64,000 bases of DNA from Chaunax sp. Z400 (GCA_037577475.1 CM075203.1:5907501-5971500), one strand, 5' to 3'. Positions 46,972 to 58,636 are shown, numbered from the stretch's first letter. Made by a program: numbers and translations. The notes: generated by a model not told the origin, from the letters alone.

Positions 46972-48298
46972 CTAAAGGGACAATAAAAGAGAAAATACAG
47001 CTTGGGAATACTGTAAACTGCATTAAATACCAACAACCAACCATATTCCTTATACACTCCATCTGCAAGACCAACAGAGAAGCTGAACTGTGCAGTTACT
47101 TCAGTCAACAGGTGAGAATTTGAGACTCAAAACAGATTATAGAATCACTTTAAAAGGCAAGCTACGTGGATCACATATAAACTAAATTACACTCATGGCT
47201 GCAAAGATGCTCACAAATGTTTAGAGGAAATTCCAGCCAATCGTAAATGACTATGTGAGTAAATGATTTCTGATTTCAAATGATTGATGAAGTCCAATTT
47301 TACATTATAGACAGGATTTACCAACATAATCAACTGTTTAAAATATTCTTGCAATATAATTGTAATCTAATATACAATGTATCTTCAATTGTAAAAAAAA
47401 AAAAAAAAGAAAGAAAAAAGAAACATTATTGCAATTTAACATTATTTCATATACAATGTACCTGTTCTGTGAAATTGTTTCATCGTTTCCATTTTCAACA
47501 TGACGTCCTGCAGTTCACGGTGACGTTTTGTCTCATGGTGGGAACCAGACATGTCTGCCTCATATTCACCCATCATCATCTCCAGGATCCTGAAGATCTC
47601 ATCAGCAACCACCAACAGCCGCTTGTGAACAACTGCCCTTTGTTGATCACGTGAGATTTCTGTAGAAAGAAAGAAAACAAACAAACAAACAAAGCACAAG
47701 TAAGAATAAATGCTTCCCATATTTTACTGTGGAAAAACTGCGGATGCTAACAATAATTAATTCGCCCTCTTGGGAATAATTCTGTATTTTATTTCTTCCT
47801 TTTAACCAGAAGGGGGCACCAGGCTCCTGGGGAGGTGAGCTCTATTTAAGATTTGTTTTTGTTTTTTTAAATTGAAAAAAAAAAGGAAGGAAGAGTTGTT
47901 CATAAATCTTCTCTTGAATTAAAAAGTGAGTTTCGAAGGGGGGAGAAAAAAACGTGGAAACTGAGCTGCTTTGACGTTCTGAGTGCTGTCTAGTTTTAAT
48001 GGACTCTTATTATTTTGCCAATTAAATGATTGCCAATTAATGTTTCCAAGGAGGATATTTGACTAAAATGAATAAACCAACACCACACAGAAGTTATTTA
48101 ATGGACTCCTCTAGCAGCTGGATCTGTAAATTCCTAAACAGAAACTATTATTAACGTACATGCCTCTCAGAATTAAGACTTACTGGTATTCAGCGTCCTC
48201 TTCTCAATTATCATTCTCTCCGCCGCGCTGAGTATCTCCTCCCCAGCTGCCGCCAGTTTCTCGGCCACCAGCGCCCTCAAAACCTGCATTTTAGACAT
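45377..48298 (-). CDS. C2H2 zinc-finger protein, three coding exons
   Basis: 635 codons from exons 48298-48184, 47659-47462 and 46971-45377. This is probably a nuclear DNA-binding regulator. The N-terminus (MSKMQVLRALVAEKLAAAGE) resembles the helical leader common in expanded fish zinc-finger families. An acidic Ser/Asp/Glu stretch follows. I count about twelve finger-like units. The last seven, from DCEVCGKHFDGHKQ to CCSICSKGFFRSED, are regular C2H2 fingers, most joined by HTGEKP/HTGERP-type linkers. Of the first five, two are regular, one is degenerate and two lack the final His (KHVQED, HLQTY). The symbol cannot be assigned from sequence alone. It is convergent with ank3. Confidence 0.88.
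47462..47659 (-). CDS. zinc-finger gene exon 2
   Basis: Acceptor TTTCTACAG. It encodes ISRDQQRAVVHKRLLVVADE through MKQFHRT plus one base; donor GTACAT. Phase 1 at both ends. Charged and helical, with no known domain. Confidence 0.82.
48184..48298 (-). CDS. zinc-finger gene exon 1
   Basis: ATG at 48298. It encodes 38 codons, MSKMQVLRALVAEKLAAAGE then EILSAAERMIIEKRTLNT, plus one base. Donor GTAAGT (48183-48178). Confidence 0.85.
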
Positions 48299-50560
48299 GC
48301 TGGACCGACGAGGTCTTTATTTAATCTGTGGAAGCCCGTCTCTGGCCTCAAACAGCACACGGACACTCCGCTGACAAGGCGTTAGAGAACTAATTAGTCT
48401 GCTGTGGGTGTAAACAACAATATTGCTTCCGGGGTCGTTTTCTTCTGTTCCGACGTCTTCCTGTTGACCGCAACTGTCGCCATCGTGTGGTCAACACTGG
48501 TATTACAGCCACAGGCGCAAACAGTACAGGTCATTTTGTGGGTGTGCTCACAATATCACCAATATCACAATGTAAAAATACCCCATTACTGGATTCCTAG
48601 TGTTTCTCTAGCTCTTAGTTTGTGAACAAAATGTGAACTTTTGCTGCTTTGCACTGATGTTAAGCCAAAAGAAAAGGAGATCAGGAAAGTATTGTAATGA
48701 GTAAAAGATTCACGCCTAAATAATAGGTCAAATCGGTCCAATTTGGTCCTTTTTTTTTTTTAAACTGATATTTTATTATCTGGGTAATGCAGTTTGTTTC
48801 TTTTGTAAAAAAAAAAAATGGATGCTCACGTGTCTCAGTTTCCCCTCTTTGACTGTGCACTCTGGTCCGTACACACAACACAATGCTGCTGCTGGATCAG
48901 CACTTTAACTCAACTGTGAACGAAGAGGGTTTGTCTCTTTGTGGGCAACCCTTGAATGAATGAATGTTTTACTTTTATATAAACCCACATATTGATTTCA
49001 AACTAGTCATTAAAGAAATTAAATCTCAAATGCACCTAATAAATCATTGTCTCCTTTAAAACATGCTTATGCACAACTAAATTGCAATTACAAACATTTT
49101 TTGAAAGAAAATGGAAATGCTAAGATGTGCAAAAACATGTATAGGCCTACTTTTTAAATAGTTGCATTTTATGTGCATGCAGTATTTGGTTCTTCTGTTA
49201 TTACAAACGTCACCTAAAGCGCCAAAATCCTTTCTTTACCCATAATTAGCAATGATTCTGATCTGACTATTTAGGCATGAACACGCATGCAGCTGCACAG
49301 AGAATCAGAGTTTTGTAGTCATGAGTTTATTCAGAGCTAAATGAACTTGAATTTAATTTACAGGATTAAGTCTTGACCCAGTTTTTGTGACACAAAATTG
49401 TGTTTCCACAACTCAATGTTCATCAGAGACGTCATTGGTGCATTCTGCAAAACACAAACAGACAAATATTGAATGTTCAGCTTGCACCATTGGCCTTATG
49501 TGCACTGGCTGACACAGAGACAGTTGTATGACGTGTGGATTTATGTCATCACTGTGAGTCAAGCTAAAGGCCAGGGCTTTGGTCCTGAGTCAATGATTTA
49601 TGTCTCATTCTTGCTTTGCCAAAACCTCTACATTTCTATCTTATGAATTTATACAACAATCAAAATGGGGCATGTATTATATTAACTGAAAGTAAGTAAT
49701 GTGTGTATGTAATTGTAATTAATTATATATTTGTGAAAAGATATTATACTTCAACGAGGAAGGAACAACATTTTGAAGGTATGATGATTAATGAGGTGGA
49801 GTATTTTAAGATAAATATTCATTCAACTTCATTTTCGTTGTCAAATAAATTAATAAATCAACCAATTAACCAATTAATAAATTAATTGGTTAATTAATTA
49901 ATTAATAAGGATGCAATAAAATAAACATAAACCTAATGAAAAATAGCTTCATCATTCCTTATTACATATTTTAGTCAACTTTAAAATAACTTGAAATTGA
50001 GATTTATAAAAATATTTAAGTCATGATTAATCTGAGTTCTGCTACACAAATGAAATAATTAATAATCAATAATTTTGGCATCTTAATATCAGCCTACTGA
50101 ATATCAAAGGAGCAAAAGTTGTTCACTGGAAAAGTAGAGGAAAGGGGAAGGAGTATGTTGGGTGGGAGGCGATGGTAGTTTGGCCCAATGGTTTGGTCCA
50201 CTCAGTCATGACTAAGTGACAAAAGGGGTTGTTGAGCCTTGGCAGACGTATGAGATCTACTGTGTGTCCTTCTCATATATTTACATCTTACATTATGTCC
50301 AAAAAACGTGTTTTGTGACGTCACTACGACGTTTGCCTTTAACCTAAATCTAATCAGTTCATCCTTGAGTTCAAGTGAGCTTTTGTGCCAAATTTGAAAT
50401 AAGGTGTTTCTGAGATATCACGTTCATAAGAATGGGAGTACAATGCATTAATGACGAAATAATAATAATAATAATATAATATAATAATAATAATAGTGCA
50501 GTGCAGTGTAGCCACACGATGTGGTAAAACATGGACTACATGATACATTTCAAGATATTT
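48299..50560. other. intergenic region between zinc-finger gene and g6pc
   Basis: The first about 100 bp is the likely 5'UTR and promoter of the zinc-finger gene. The rest is AT-rich with no convincing exon. A 15-bp-arm palindrome lies at 49864-49895 and an ATT/AAT-rich stretch at 50457-50495. Confidence 0.6.
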
Positions 50561-50566
50561 TTTATT
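50561..50566 (-). promoter_or_regulatory. g6pc1: candidate poly(A) signal of g6pc copy A
   Basis: AATAAA on the minus strand, about 420 bp past the stop codon. Confidence 0.5.
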
Positions 50567-50982
50567 AAAAATATTTCAAACATTTTCAAAAATACTTTCT
50601 ATAACATTTAAAATACATTACTATTAGAGTCGACATAGCATATCAAACCTGTGAGTGACTGTTATTGTAACTTGCTACAGTAGAGTGATCCTTTTCCGGG
50701 ACTCATCACAAAAAACAACTGAAAAAGAAATTATCATATCTTGCTCAATTCAGAACAGGTATTTGTAAGTGCCCCTGGTCGTCCTGGATAGTGCTTTCAA
50801 ATAGTGTCACACACTGCTCAGAGAGTTCAGTTTCCAAATGACAGCAGTGACAATTTCCCATAGGCTTTTCCTGAGGATCGGCTGGACATATGAACACAAT
50901 AAGCACCAGAGGAAAGTTTATTTTGATCCAGAGGAGACTCTGTACTTCCATTTAACGAGTCTGTACGATCTAAGTTTGCTGC

Positions 50983-51485
50983 TCATACTCCCTTCTTGTT
51001 CTGCAGGCTCAGAGCTCCGTTTACACAGTACGGGATGATGCTGACGGTGACCAGAGGCACGGTGGCGCTCTTGCAGAAGGACAGCAGGTAGAACAGCACC
51101 GCAGTGTGCGTGGGAGGCTTGAAGGAGTCGAAAAGGTGCAGCAGGACCAATGAGCTGATGACGCACCCAGCTTTGACCAGTTTGTTGCTGCTCTTCTTGG
51201 TCTCGGTGTAGAGGGGTGAGTGCAGGCCCAGGCCCAGGCCAAACAGAGTGCCCATGTTGCGCAGGAGGCTGGCAAAGGGCGTGCTGTCCAGATGGACCCA
51301 CTCTGGCCTCACGCACCACTTCTGGGCTTTCTCCAGAGTCCACAGCAGGTCCACACCCAGAGCTTTGAGCAGGAGGTAGAAGCCAACAGCGAAGGAGGTC
51401 AAGAAGAGGGTGGTGTAGAAGTATTTCTTCATGCTGGCATTGTAGATCCACTGAGTTCTATTGAAGGCTTCAGCCACAATCATAC
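50983..51485 (-). CDS. g6pc1: g6pc copy A exon 5
   Basis: It starts GMIVAEAFNRTQWIYNASMK and ends SLQNKKGV then a stop. It holds the last membrane segments and the ER-retrieval tail. Confidence 0.95.
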
Positions 51486-53470
51486 CTAGAATCCAATGAA
51501 TCTATGTCAATATTAAGTGTTAAATATTAAAGCATAACAGCCCAGACAATTTATTCCCATGGGGTTATTCTGACCTGTGATAACACCGGCAATGACCTGG
51601 TGGGGGAAGTGGGCGGCGATGAAGACTCTGGAGAGACAGACACACACCTGCACTCCACAAAACAGCGTCCACAAGCCGGCCTTTAGATACCTGTCACAAT
51701 AGAAGTCCAGGCAAATTAGATTCTTTTATTTTGAAACAGGAAATCCATTACCGGGAAATAAAGTTAACTTTTTAAAGCAATATACCAATTAAAACATTTA
51801 TTCTTTGCTATCCTGGATGTCAAAAAAACACCTCGTGTCTAATCTCCCCTTTGCGACGAACAGTTCACAGAAGTCAATAATCAACCACGGCACAGAGCAG
51901 ATAGTGTGTCCACAGTGATAAGCACTGGATGGAAAATGGTAAACAACAACCACAATGTGGGAACAAGAGAGCGAAGCTGTGCTGCAGGTTACGTAGATTC
52001 TTTGCACATAAAGATGAGTTCACTGACTCACCAGTCCGCGTTGGTGGATTTCTTGCTCCCATATTTCCTCTTGCTGGTCATGATGGCGAGGATGGATGTC
52101 ACCAGAGTGTAGTAGACACCCGCGGCTCCCATAGCGTGACCAGAGGGGCTGCCTGGATACCACAGACAGAGAGACATCAGTGACAGATTCACTCGAGTAG
52201 AACAATGACTCCATTGTCCCTTTGTTGTCACTCAATCACAGTATAAGTTCAATATAGAGGTATTTACCTCAGTGTTCCTACTTTATACTTTATACTTCTA
52301 CTTCACTCCATTTGAGAGGGAAATGATGCACCATGTAGTAAATAATCCACTAGTTAGTAGTTAGTTGCTTCTCCAATTCAAGATTTTACATTTAAAAACA
52401 TAGTATAAGCTTAAAAAGAAATATTTGAAAAATAAACGGTGTCAAGTTGGGGCCCTTTGTTACAGGTTCAGGTTTCATTTAATTGTTAGCAGTTCCACCA
52501 AATTAGGATTTCCCATCTCAGATGGCCCAGAAGGGTCGAATTATCCAATATTTCACAAAAAGTCAAGATTATCGTCTCAAAACCGTTGCATTAAACAACC
52601 TAACTGTACACAAAGCAGCTAAAACTAGCTGACATGGACCAGGAACAATGACATAATGTAGCCCAAAGTGACATAATCAGCCATAATAGAGGGCAAGTAC
52701 TTTTACTTTGGTGTTGAATAATTTTGCAGATAATACCTGAGTACACTTTTTGATGCGGGACATTTTACATTGTTGTATTAGTACTTTTACTGGAGTGCAT
52801 GATTACATAATTAAACTCGATTACAATAAGAGAACATTCACCACTAAAGCACAATATCAATGGACGGCTTAAGGGCCTGATATGACCTGATATTAAGACC
52901 CTGTGTCTAAATGTGCTGCTGATATTGTCCTCATTGTTTAACAGAATTACCACACAGCAAAGCATGTAACACCTGGAGAATAATTGCATGCAGTGCAAAG
53001 ATAGTGGGAGGAATGGGGGGGGTTAACAGCTCACCTGGCCCAGTCTCACAGGTCATGGGGTACTGCTCGATGTGAGGGCGAACACCGTTTGCATAATAAG
53101 CCGTCTCGTGGACCCACCAGTAAGGCCTTTCCCCAAACAGAATCCTGAAGAACACATCAGAATGCGCTTGATTAGAGGTCTTTTACATATGTTGAGGACA
53201 TGTCATTTCATGTAACTTGTCAAAAAAAAGCCTGACTCACCATTTGAAGACCAAGTTAAGCCAGTCCCCGATCACAGCCACCCAGATGAGCTTAATGCCC
53301 ACTGAGGCCCGCAGGTGAAACCAAAGGGGGAAGAAGATGAAGAAGGTGTTCCTGAGGTCTGCCGCCCAGGAGACCCACAGAAACAAGCCCTGGGCGTCCT
53401 GGTAGTTGGTCTGCAGGTAGTGGGTGGTGCTCACCCCAAAACCCTGCATGGCGTCCATTATAGCGTTCAT
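50983..53470 (-). CDS. g6pc1: glucose-6-phosphatase catalytic subunit, copy A
   Basis: This enzyme hydrolyses glucose-6-phosphate in the ER lumen, the last step of gluconeogenesis and glycogen breakdown. Five exons give 359 residues (human 357, from memory), with exon sizes 230/110/121/116/503 nt as in the vertebrate gene. Catalytic residues are visible: Arg in FGERPYWW, His in SPSGHAMG, and Arg and His in CLSRVFIAAHFPHQ. Several hydrophobic membrane segments follow (FYTTLFLTSFAVGFYLLLKA, GTLFGLGLGLHSP). The C-terminus NKKGV is a dilysine (KKxx) ER-retrieval signal. It is divergent from copy B. The choice between teleost paralogue names is not possible here. Confidence 0.96.
51575..51690 (-). 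CDS. g6pc1: g6pc copy A exon 4
   Basis: 116 nt. It includes VCVCLSRVFIAAHFPHQVIA, with the Arg and the phospho-accepting His (human R170 and H176). Confidence 0.95.
52032..52152 (-). CDS. g6pc1: g6pc copy A exon 3
   Basis: 121 nt. It reads SPSGHAMGAAGVYYTLVTSI to KKSTNAD and contains the His equivalent to human H119. Confidence 0.95.
53035..53144 (-). CDS. g6pc1: g6pc copy A exon 2
   Basis: 110 nt. It reads ILFGERPYWWVHETAYYANG to MTCETGP and contains the catalytic Arg equivalent to human R83. Confidence 0.95.
53241..53470 (-). CDS. g6pc1: g6pc copy A exon 1
   Basis: ATG at 53470; MNAIMDAMQGFGVSTTHYLQ, ending GDWLNLVFK plus TG. Donor TG|GTGAGT. A further in-frame ATG four codons on is possible. 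Confidence 0.94.
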
Positions 53471-53479
53471 CTTACCCCT

Positions 53480-53519
<40 letters not shown>

Positions 53520-53520
53520 A
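53480..53520. repeat. (GA)n run in the likely 5'UTR of g6pc copy A
   Basis: About 17 GA units with minor breaks, between the start codon and the TATA-like box. Confidence 0.9.
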
Positions 53521-53593
53521 ATCTCAGCCTGATGATGTTTGAGTGAGTAAAAAAAAAAAAAGAGACTGTTGCTGTCAGTAACCAGCTGGTTGG

Positions 53594-53600
53594 TTTTATA
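53594..53600 (-). promoter_or_regulatory. g6pc1: TATA box candidate for g6pc copy A
   Basis: TATAAAA on the minus strand, about 125 bp upstream of the ATG. The mammalian G6PC promoter is TATA-driven at a similar distance (from memory). Confidence 0.55.
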
Positions 53601-54510
53601 CCAGAGGGACCCACTACCCAACCGCATGCTCACACTGATCTTTGGACCTTGCTCATGTATAATAAAACACCGAGAGTCAGGAGTGTTTGGGAGGTCTGTC
53701 ACACAAACAAGCTGGAAAGATAGCGGTGAAACAAGACGTCAATCAGTATCTTTCTCTGTGAATTACTACAGCATGGACAGGAAGTCAACTGACCAATGGC
53801 TACATTTCACAAATATGTCACGAAAAGAAAAAAAAAAAAAACTGTTTACAGATTAACATTTGTTTTTCACTGAAATGCAAAATATCAGCTATGTCCTCTT
53901 AATTTTCTTGTAGAACAAATTTACAGAGCTTTAATTTAGGCGAACACTAACCTTTAGGATATTTTCTTTCATGTTATTTCTTTGCCATTCATTCACTAAA
54001 TAATACGATTTCAGTTATGTAATTGTTTTTTATGATGATCTGGTGAGTGGTGGGGTGCAGGTTACATAAGGAGATCAATGATTAAATGATTGGGTTTGAG
54101 CTGAGTGGAAGCTGAGGAGATAGTTGGTGATAAAAAGGAGAGAGAGAGAAAAAAGGAAAAAAGGTTGGAGGTTGTGTAGAAGTTGCTATTTCTCACGTCG
54201 GGGTCCCAAAATTACATGATCGAGATCAGTGCATTTAAACAGATTTCATTTTTCACCAAATCAGTGGGAAAAAAACCTTTGTGATCCATCAGAGGAGCCA
54301 GTGCTGATTTCTGCAATGATGGGTATTAGCAGAGGGGGCCTCAGGAGTGTAAAGGTTAGGAAAACCTGTCCGCACTCTACCAAAGGCAAACAAATTTGCT
54401 TGCCTTGATTAAAGTCCAATGGTGCTCACTCAGTGGCAGAACAAAGGGGACAAAATGAAACAAAACACCCCAGATTCAGTGCACCTTCCTCAGGCAGAGG
54501 CTGTGATATC
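53601..54510. promoter_or_regulatory. shared divergent upstream region of the two g6pc genes
   Basis: The two start codons are 1,041 bp apart and transcribed away from each other. A TAAAGTCCAA string at about 54410 resembles an HNF4-type half-site near copy B. GA-rich tracts occur at 54138-54170. I see no clear TATA box for copy B. Confidence 0.45.
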
Positions 54511-54728
54511 ATGGATCTTCTGCACAGCTGGGGCGTTGAGCTAGCGGTCTATTTGCAGACTAATTACAGCAGGTATGAGGGCTTGTTTAGCCTGGCGTCC
54601 ACAGTGGCTGATCTGCACTTCACATTCTTCTGCTTCTTCCCAGTCTGGTTCCACCTGCGGAGGGACACGGGGCTCAGGCTCATCTGGGTGGCGGTCCTCG
54701 GAGACTGGCTCAATTTAGTCCTAAAATG
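54511..54728 (+). CDS. g6pc1: g6pc copy B exon 1
   Basis: It reads MDLLHSWGVELAVYLQTNYS and ends GDWLNLVLK plus TG. Donor GTAATC. Confidence 0.92.
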
Positions 54729-56106
54729 GTAATCTGCTCAAATTGAATGGTTAAGGCAAACATCACGAGAAAGAGAGCGGTTGTATTCTGAGTTCCGTTG
54801 TCTTTCCACGGCAGGGTTCTGTTTGGGGAGAGACCGTACTGGTGGGTTCATGAGACCAAGTTTTATGGAGCAGCACCAGCTCCTGTTCTGCAGCAGTTTC
54901 CCATCACATGTGAGACTGGACCAGGTAGAGTTCATGACTAGATAACAGCACAAATCATTGCCAGATAATATCTATAGAGTTTTGCACATGGCTTCATATG
55001 AATGAATATCATCTCAAATGTGACAGCTAGTATATAAACTCCAGTACTTTGGCCTTCTGTAGTGTTTTTTATCTTTCAGCATGTGTATAGAAACTTCAGT
55101 TTGGATTATGTAATGTCTCCTTTGTGATGATTGTATTTGCTTATCTCTTTCCTGTACATCATGCAAACATGCACTTCCATTCCACTATATTCCAGAACAC
55201 ACAAAATGTTTGTTTGTTTTTTCTTAATAGATTGTTGTTAATTATGTAATAAGAATGGACATGTATGTTGCTGGATAGTGTTGTTATTAAAAAAAAAATA
55301 GTTTGGATCGACCATGACATAATAAACAATATACCTTTGAGATTTGGAATAACAAAAAGCCAGTCTTTGTTCTGTGCAAACTCTGGACAACAAAGCTTCA
55401 ACACACAAAATACAGAAAGAGCTTACAAAAACATGATGTTTTGTTAGTAATAAAACCTCCAACAGCTTTTACAAGTACATTTGAAACAATTAACAATTCA
55501 CAGGTTGAGCCTCTAAAAAAAAGTATTCGCGGCTATTTACTTTAAATTATTTCATCAATTTGAGTTTTTTTTTTTTTCCAATGTGAAGACGGGCTGACAA
55601 TATCTTCTGGATTTTACAAATCAACCAATCAATTGATTGATCAAGAAAATAATTGTCAGGTTATAAATGGTGAAAAATAATAATTAGGTGCAGATAGGTG
55701 ACTAGATGTCCCACTTTATATAGAACTGCACTGAATTTTTTTTTTTATCTCTTATCCCGTGTCCCACATATGGAGACAACGTCAATTTCGATTAAGACAA
55801 TTTTGATTCAAAATGTGGAACAATGTCTCAATATGCTGTGCAGTCCCACCCCATATAAAGAGTATATAAATATCTGGTCATCCTAGTTACAGACCTATAT
55901 GAGATGTAATAATTCTATTATATAAAATGTTGCTTATACATTGATGCATGAGTCATAAATCTAACAATATATAATTATGAATTTGTCATAGGAGTCATTT
56001 GTCTGGACATTTTTATGCTTGGTTAATATTATCCATGCAAGACTTTTACTTGTTGCATTATTAATACCTTTAATTTAGTAAAGGATCTTGATATTTTCAT
56101 CCCCCA

Positions 56107-56145
<39 letters not shown>

Positions 56146-57502
56146 CTTGATTTGTCTAAATAATATCTAGAGTGCTGATGGAAGCAATTCTTCCTGCTTT
56201 AAACACATTACCTTAAAAAAAAATCTAATCCTGCATCTCCAATTGATTTTTATTTGACTTTGATTTTGCTGTAAACATGATTTCAAGAATGAATTCAATG
56301 TGTTTCAACAAGTGTAAAAGAAGACATCACAGTGTATAACCACTATAAATGTTTTCAGCAAATTATTTGAACTTAATTGCGTTGAAATTACATCTTTGTG
56401 TATGAAGCTGTCCTTGATGAAGCCTGAGATGAAGCCTGAGTCTGTCCCGTACAGGAAGCCCTTCAGGTCATGCTATGGGTGCAGCTGGTGTTTGGTATGT
56501 GATGGTAACAGCGCTGCTCTCTATTGCGACAGAGAAGAGATGCCCCCCTTTGCTGCACAAGTGAGTCTCCAAAATCTTTCATTTCTTTTAAACTTAGGTG
56601 CCAAATAAACACAAAGTCAAACCCATGCAACCGTGTTCAGTATTTACTCTCTGTCAGATTCTTGCAGATCGGCCTGTGGATGCTTATGGGCCTGGTCGAG
56701 TTGGTGGTCTGCATGTCCAGGGTCTACATGGTGGCCCACTTCCCACACCAGGTCATTGCTGGAGCCATTGCAGGTTAGCCTGCCCAAAAAAAAAAAAAAA
56801 AAAATGCAATATTGATTGATTTTGTAGCAATGAAAGCTCTTTTTTTTGGGTGAGATTTCAATAATTATTTGATTCCATAAAACATTTCTCACCTTAATGT
56901 ATTTACAGCAGCACCACACAAGCCCACTAGGCTTTGCAAACATGGGATGTTTGCCACTACTTGATGGATCCTTTTCATCTGTTTTTGTGTCAGGTGTGAT
57001 TGTAGCTGAGGTTGTCTCAAAGGAGAAGTGGTTCTACAGCGCCAGCATGACGACTTACTTTTTCACCACCCTCTTCTTGACCTCTCATGCCGTTGGCTTC
57101 TACCTGCTGCTCAAAGCTCTGGGCGTCGACCTGCTGTGGACACTAGACAAAGCCCAGAGGTGGTGTGTGAGGGAAGAGTGGGTCCACTTAGACACCACGC
57201 CCTTCGCCAGCCTCCTGCGTAACATGGGCACCCTGTTCGGCCTGGGCCTTGGTCTGCACTCACCCCTCTATACTGAGACCAAGAAGAGGAAAACGTCCTT
57301 CAGTTTCAAGCTGGGATGTATTATTGTCTCTTTGATTCTGCTTCAGCTGCTGGATGGATGGACATTCTCCTCTGAAAATCACACGACTTTTTACTTCCTG
57401 TCTTTTTGTAAAAGTGCAGTTGCACTTTTAATCCCGACCACTTTGGTTCCCTGGGCCCTTTGTTGGATTTTCAAGGGAAAGAGGGAAGACAAGAACTTGT
57501 GA
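54511..57502 (+). CDS. g6pc1: glucose-6-phosphatase catalytic subunit, copy B
   Basis: Same enzyme family as copy A. Five exons (218/110/106/116/509 nt) give 352 residues. The catalytic residues are kept: Arg in FGERPYWW, His in SPSGHAMG, and Arg and His in CMSRVYMVAHFPHQ. Exon 3 is 15 nt shorter than in copy A, removing five residues from a loop between membrane segments. The tail KREDKNL lacks the KKxx signal of copy A. The start at 54511 (MDLLHSWG) fits the short lumenal N-terminus of the family; an in-frame ATG at 54433 would add 26 unlike residues. Divergence from copy A suggests an old duplication followed by inversion. Confidence 0.94.
54815..54924 (+). CDS. g6pc1: g6pc copy B exon 2
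   Basis: 110 nt. It reads VLFGERPYWWVHETKFYGAA to ITCETGP. Acceptor CACGGCAG, donor CCAG|GTAGAG. Confidence 0.94.
54925..56454 (+). other. g6pc copy B intron 2 (1.5 kb)
   Basis: AT-rich, with no exon signal. It contains a TA microsatellite at 56110-56142. Confidence 0.7.
56110..56142. repeat. (TA)n microsatellite
   Basis: About 16 TA units. Confidence 0.95.
56455..56560 (+). CDS. g6pc1: g6pc copy B exon 3
   Basis: 106 nt. It reads GSPSGHAMGAAGVWYVMVTA then LLSIATEKRCPPLLH plus AA. Acceptor CCGTACAG, donor ACAA|GTGAGT. Confidence 0.92.
56658..56773 (+). CDS. g6pc1: g6pc copy B exon 4
   Basis: 116 nt, the same size as copy A. It reads FLQIGLWMLMGLVELVVCMS then RVYMVAHFPHQVIAGAIA. The acceptor is CTGTCAG at 56657. 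A nearby CAG at 56667 would break the frame. Confidence 0.92.
56994..57502 (+). CDS. g6pc1: g6pc copy B exon 5
   Basis: It starts GVIVAEVVSKEKWFYSASMT, includes LLLKALGVDLLWTLDKAQRW, and ends GKREDKNL then TGA. Confidence 0.94.
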
Positions 57503-58005
57503 TTTAGGTCCATCTTGTTGTATTAAAGGCAATAATTAGTTTAATTTTGTATATTTACTAAGATTGTTTCCTCTCATGTTTAATAGACAAGGGCATTTAG
57601 ACCTTTCAGACAATGTCCATGAAATTATTTTGCTGAATATCTGCTCCTTATATTTGTACTGTAGCTTGAATGGGAAATATACTTATTCATTGATAGCAGA
57701 AACCCTATTAATTAATATACTATATCTTATTTGTTTAATTTGAGCAAAAGCAGAAGTACTGTATAACAATATCAATATGTGATATGTGTGATAGGTGGGT
57801 TTGCACGTTTGGGATTTCTGACTTCCTGGAGTCCCCACTGCTTCTGATGGCAAAGAACTATCTGTCTTTTCTCTCACATCACAGATTCCTTCAATATCAA
57901 CACAAGTTTCTACATGTAAAAAACATTTTGATACAAATGCAGTTAGCACCTCAGCAAACAAACGCTTTTTCAGCTCAATGATGCACACATACTGTTAGCA
58001 ATTCA

Positions 58006-58011
58006 AATAAA
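58006..58011 (+). promoter_or_regulatory. g6pc1: poly(A) signal of g6pc copy B
   Basis: AATAAA about 500 bp after the stop codon, in AT-rich 3'UTR. Confidence 0.6.
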
Positions 58012-58212
58012 ACCATTTTCATAACCATCTACTTTTTTTGTGGTTAATCTAGAAGTGTCCCTTATTGATTTTCTCCGAATGTCTCAGACTGATACTGATT
58101 AATTCTCCGGCAGGAACAACCATTAAATATTAACTAGAGCACGCTCCCTCCACTCGGCAGGCCAACATAGTGACACTGCCTTTCACCATAACAGTGAAAT
58201 TACAAAAGAGAC

Positions 58213-58369
58213 ATGGAGGGTCAAGGGGCAGAATTGATTGAAGACAACACGTGTGTCACTCGAGGCTATTTCTACACGGCTCAGGTGACATACCAAGGGA
58301 ACTTTGGGATGTACGGTACTGTCACCAACAGGACTGCAGATACAGACATGGCAAAAATTAGAGCTCTAG
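58213..58369 (+). CDS. unassigned small coding exon candidate
   Basis: ATG at 58213 opens 52 codons with coding-like composition (MEGQGAELIEDNTCVTRGYF, then YTAQVTYQGNFGMYGTVTNR, then TADTDMAKIRAL). It reaches a donor TAG|GTGCGA; unspliced it ends after six more codons. A phase-compatible segment at 58637 would add VTSVWCCSVWTDCIGGDR and a stop. I recognise no family. It could be a small gene, a remnant of a lost neighbour, or chance. Confidence 0.4.
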
Positions 58370-58636
58370 GTGCGAGTCATAACTGGTGATTAAAACATCA
58401 AAGTTCATTTTTTTGTCACAAGAGAATTTAATCTTTACATGAAGGCCTACTTTGACACAATTCAATCTTTTTTTTTTTGCAAATGAAAACATGGATCATC
58501 CTAACTATAACCAGGAGTCAGAGTCAAGGTGAAAGAGAGAAGTAAAACTCTTTTGATGAATAATCGTCTCAAATCTCCGTTTGAACCATCCTATTTCTGA
58601 GGACCCTCTGAACTCATTTCCTGTGCTTATCTCAAG

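Noticed and set aside
46974..47074. Upstream part of the zinc-finger open frame
   Set aside because: Lies beyond a clear acceptor (CCCTTTAG) whose phase matches exon 2; treated as intron.
54433..54510. In-frame upstream ATG extending g6pc copy B by 26 residues
   Set aside because: The extension resembles no g6pc N-terminus; the family starts with a short lumenal segment like MDLLHSWG.
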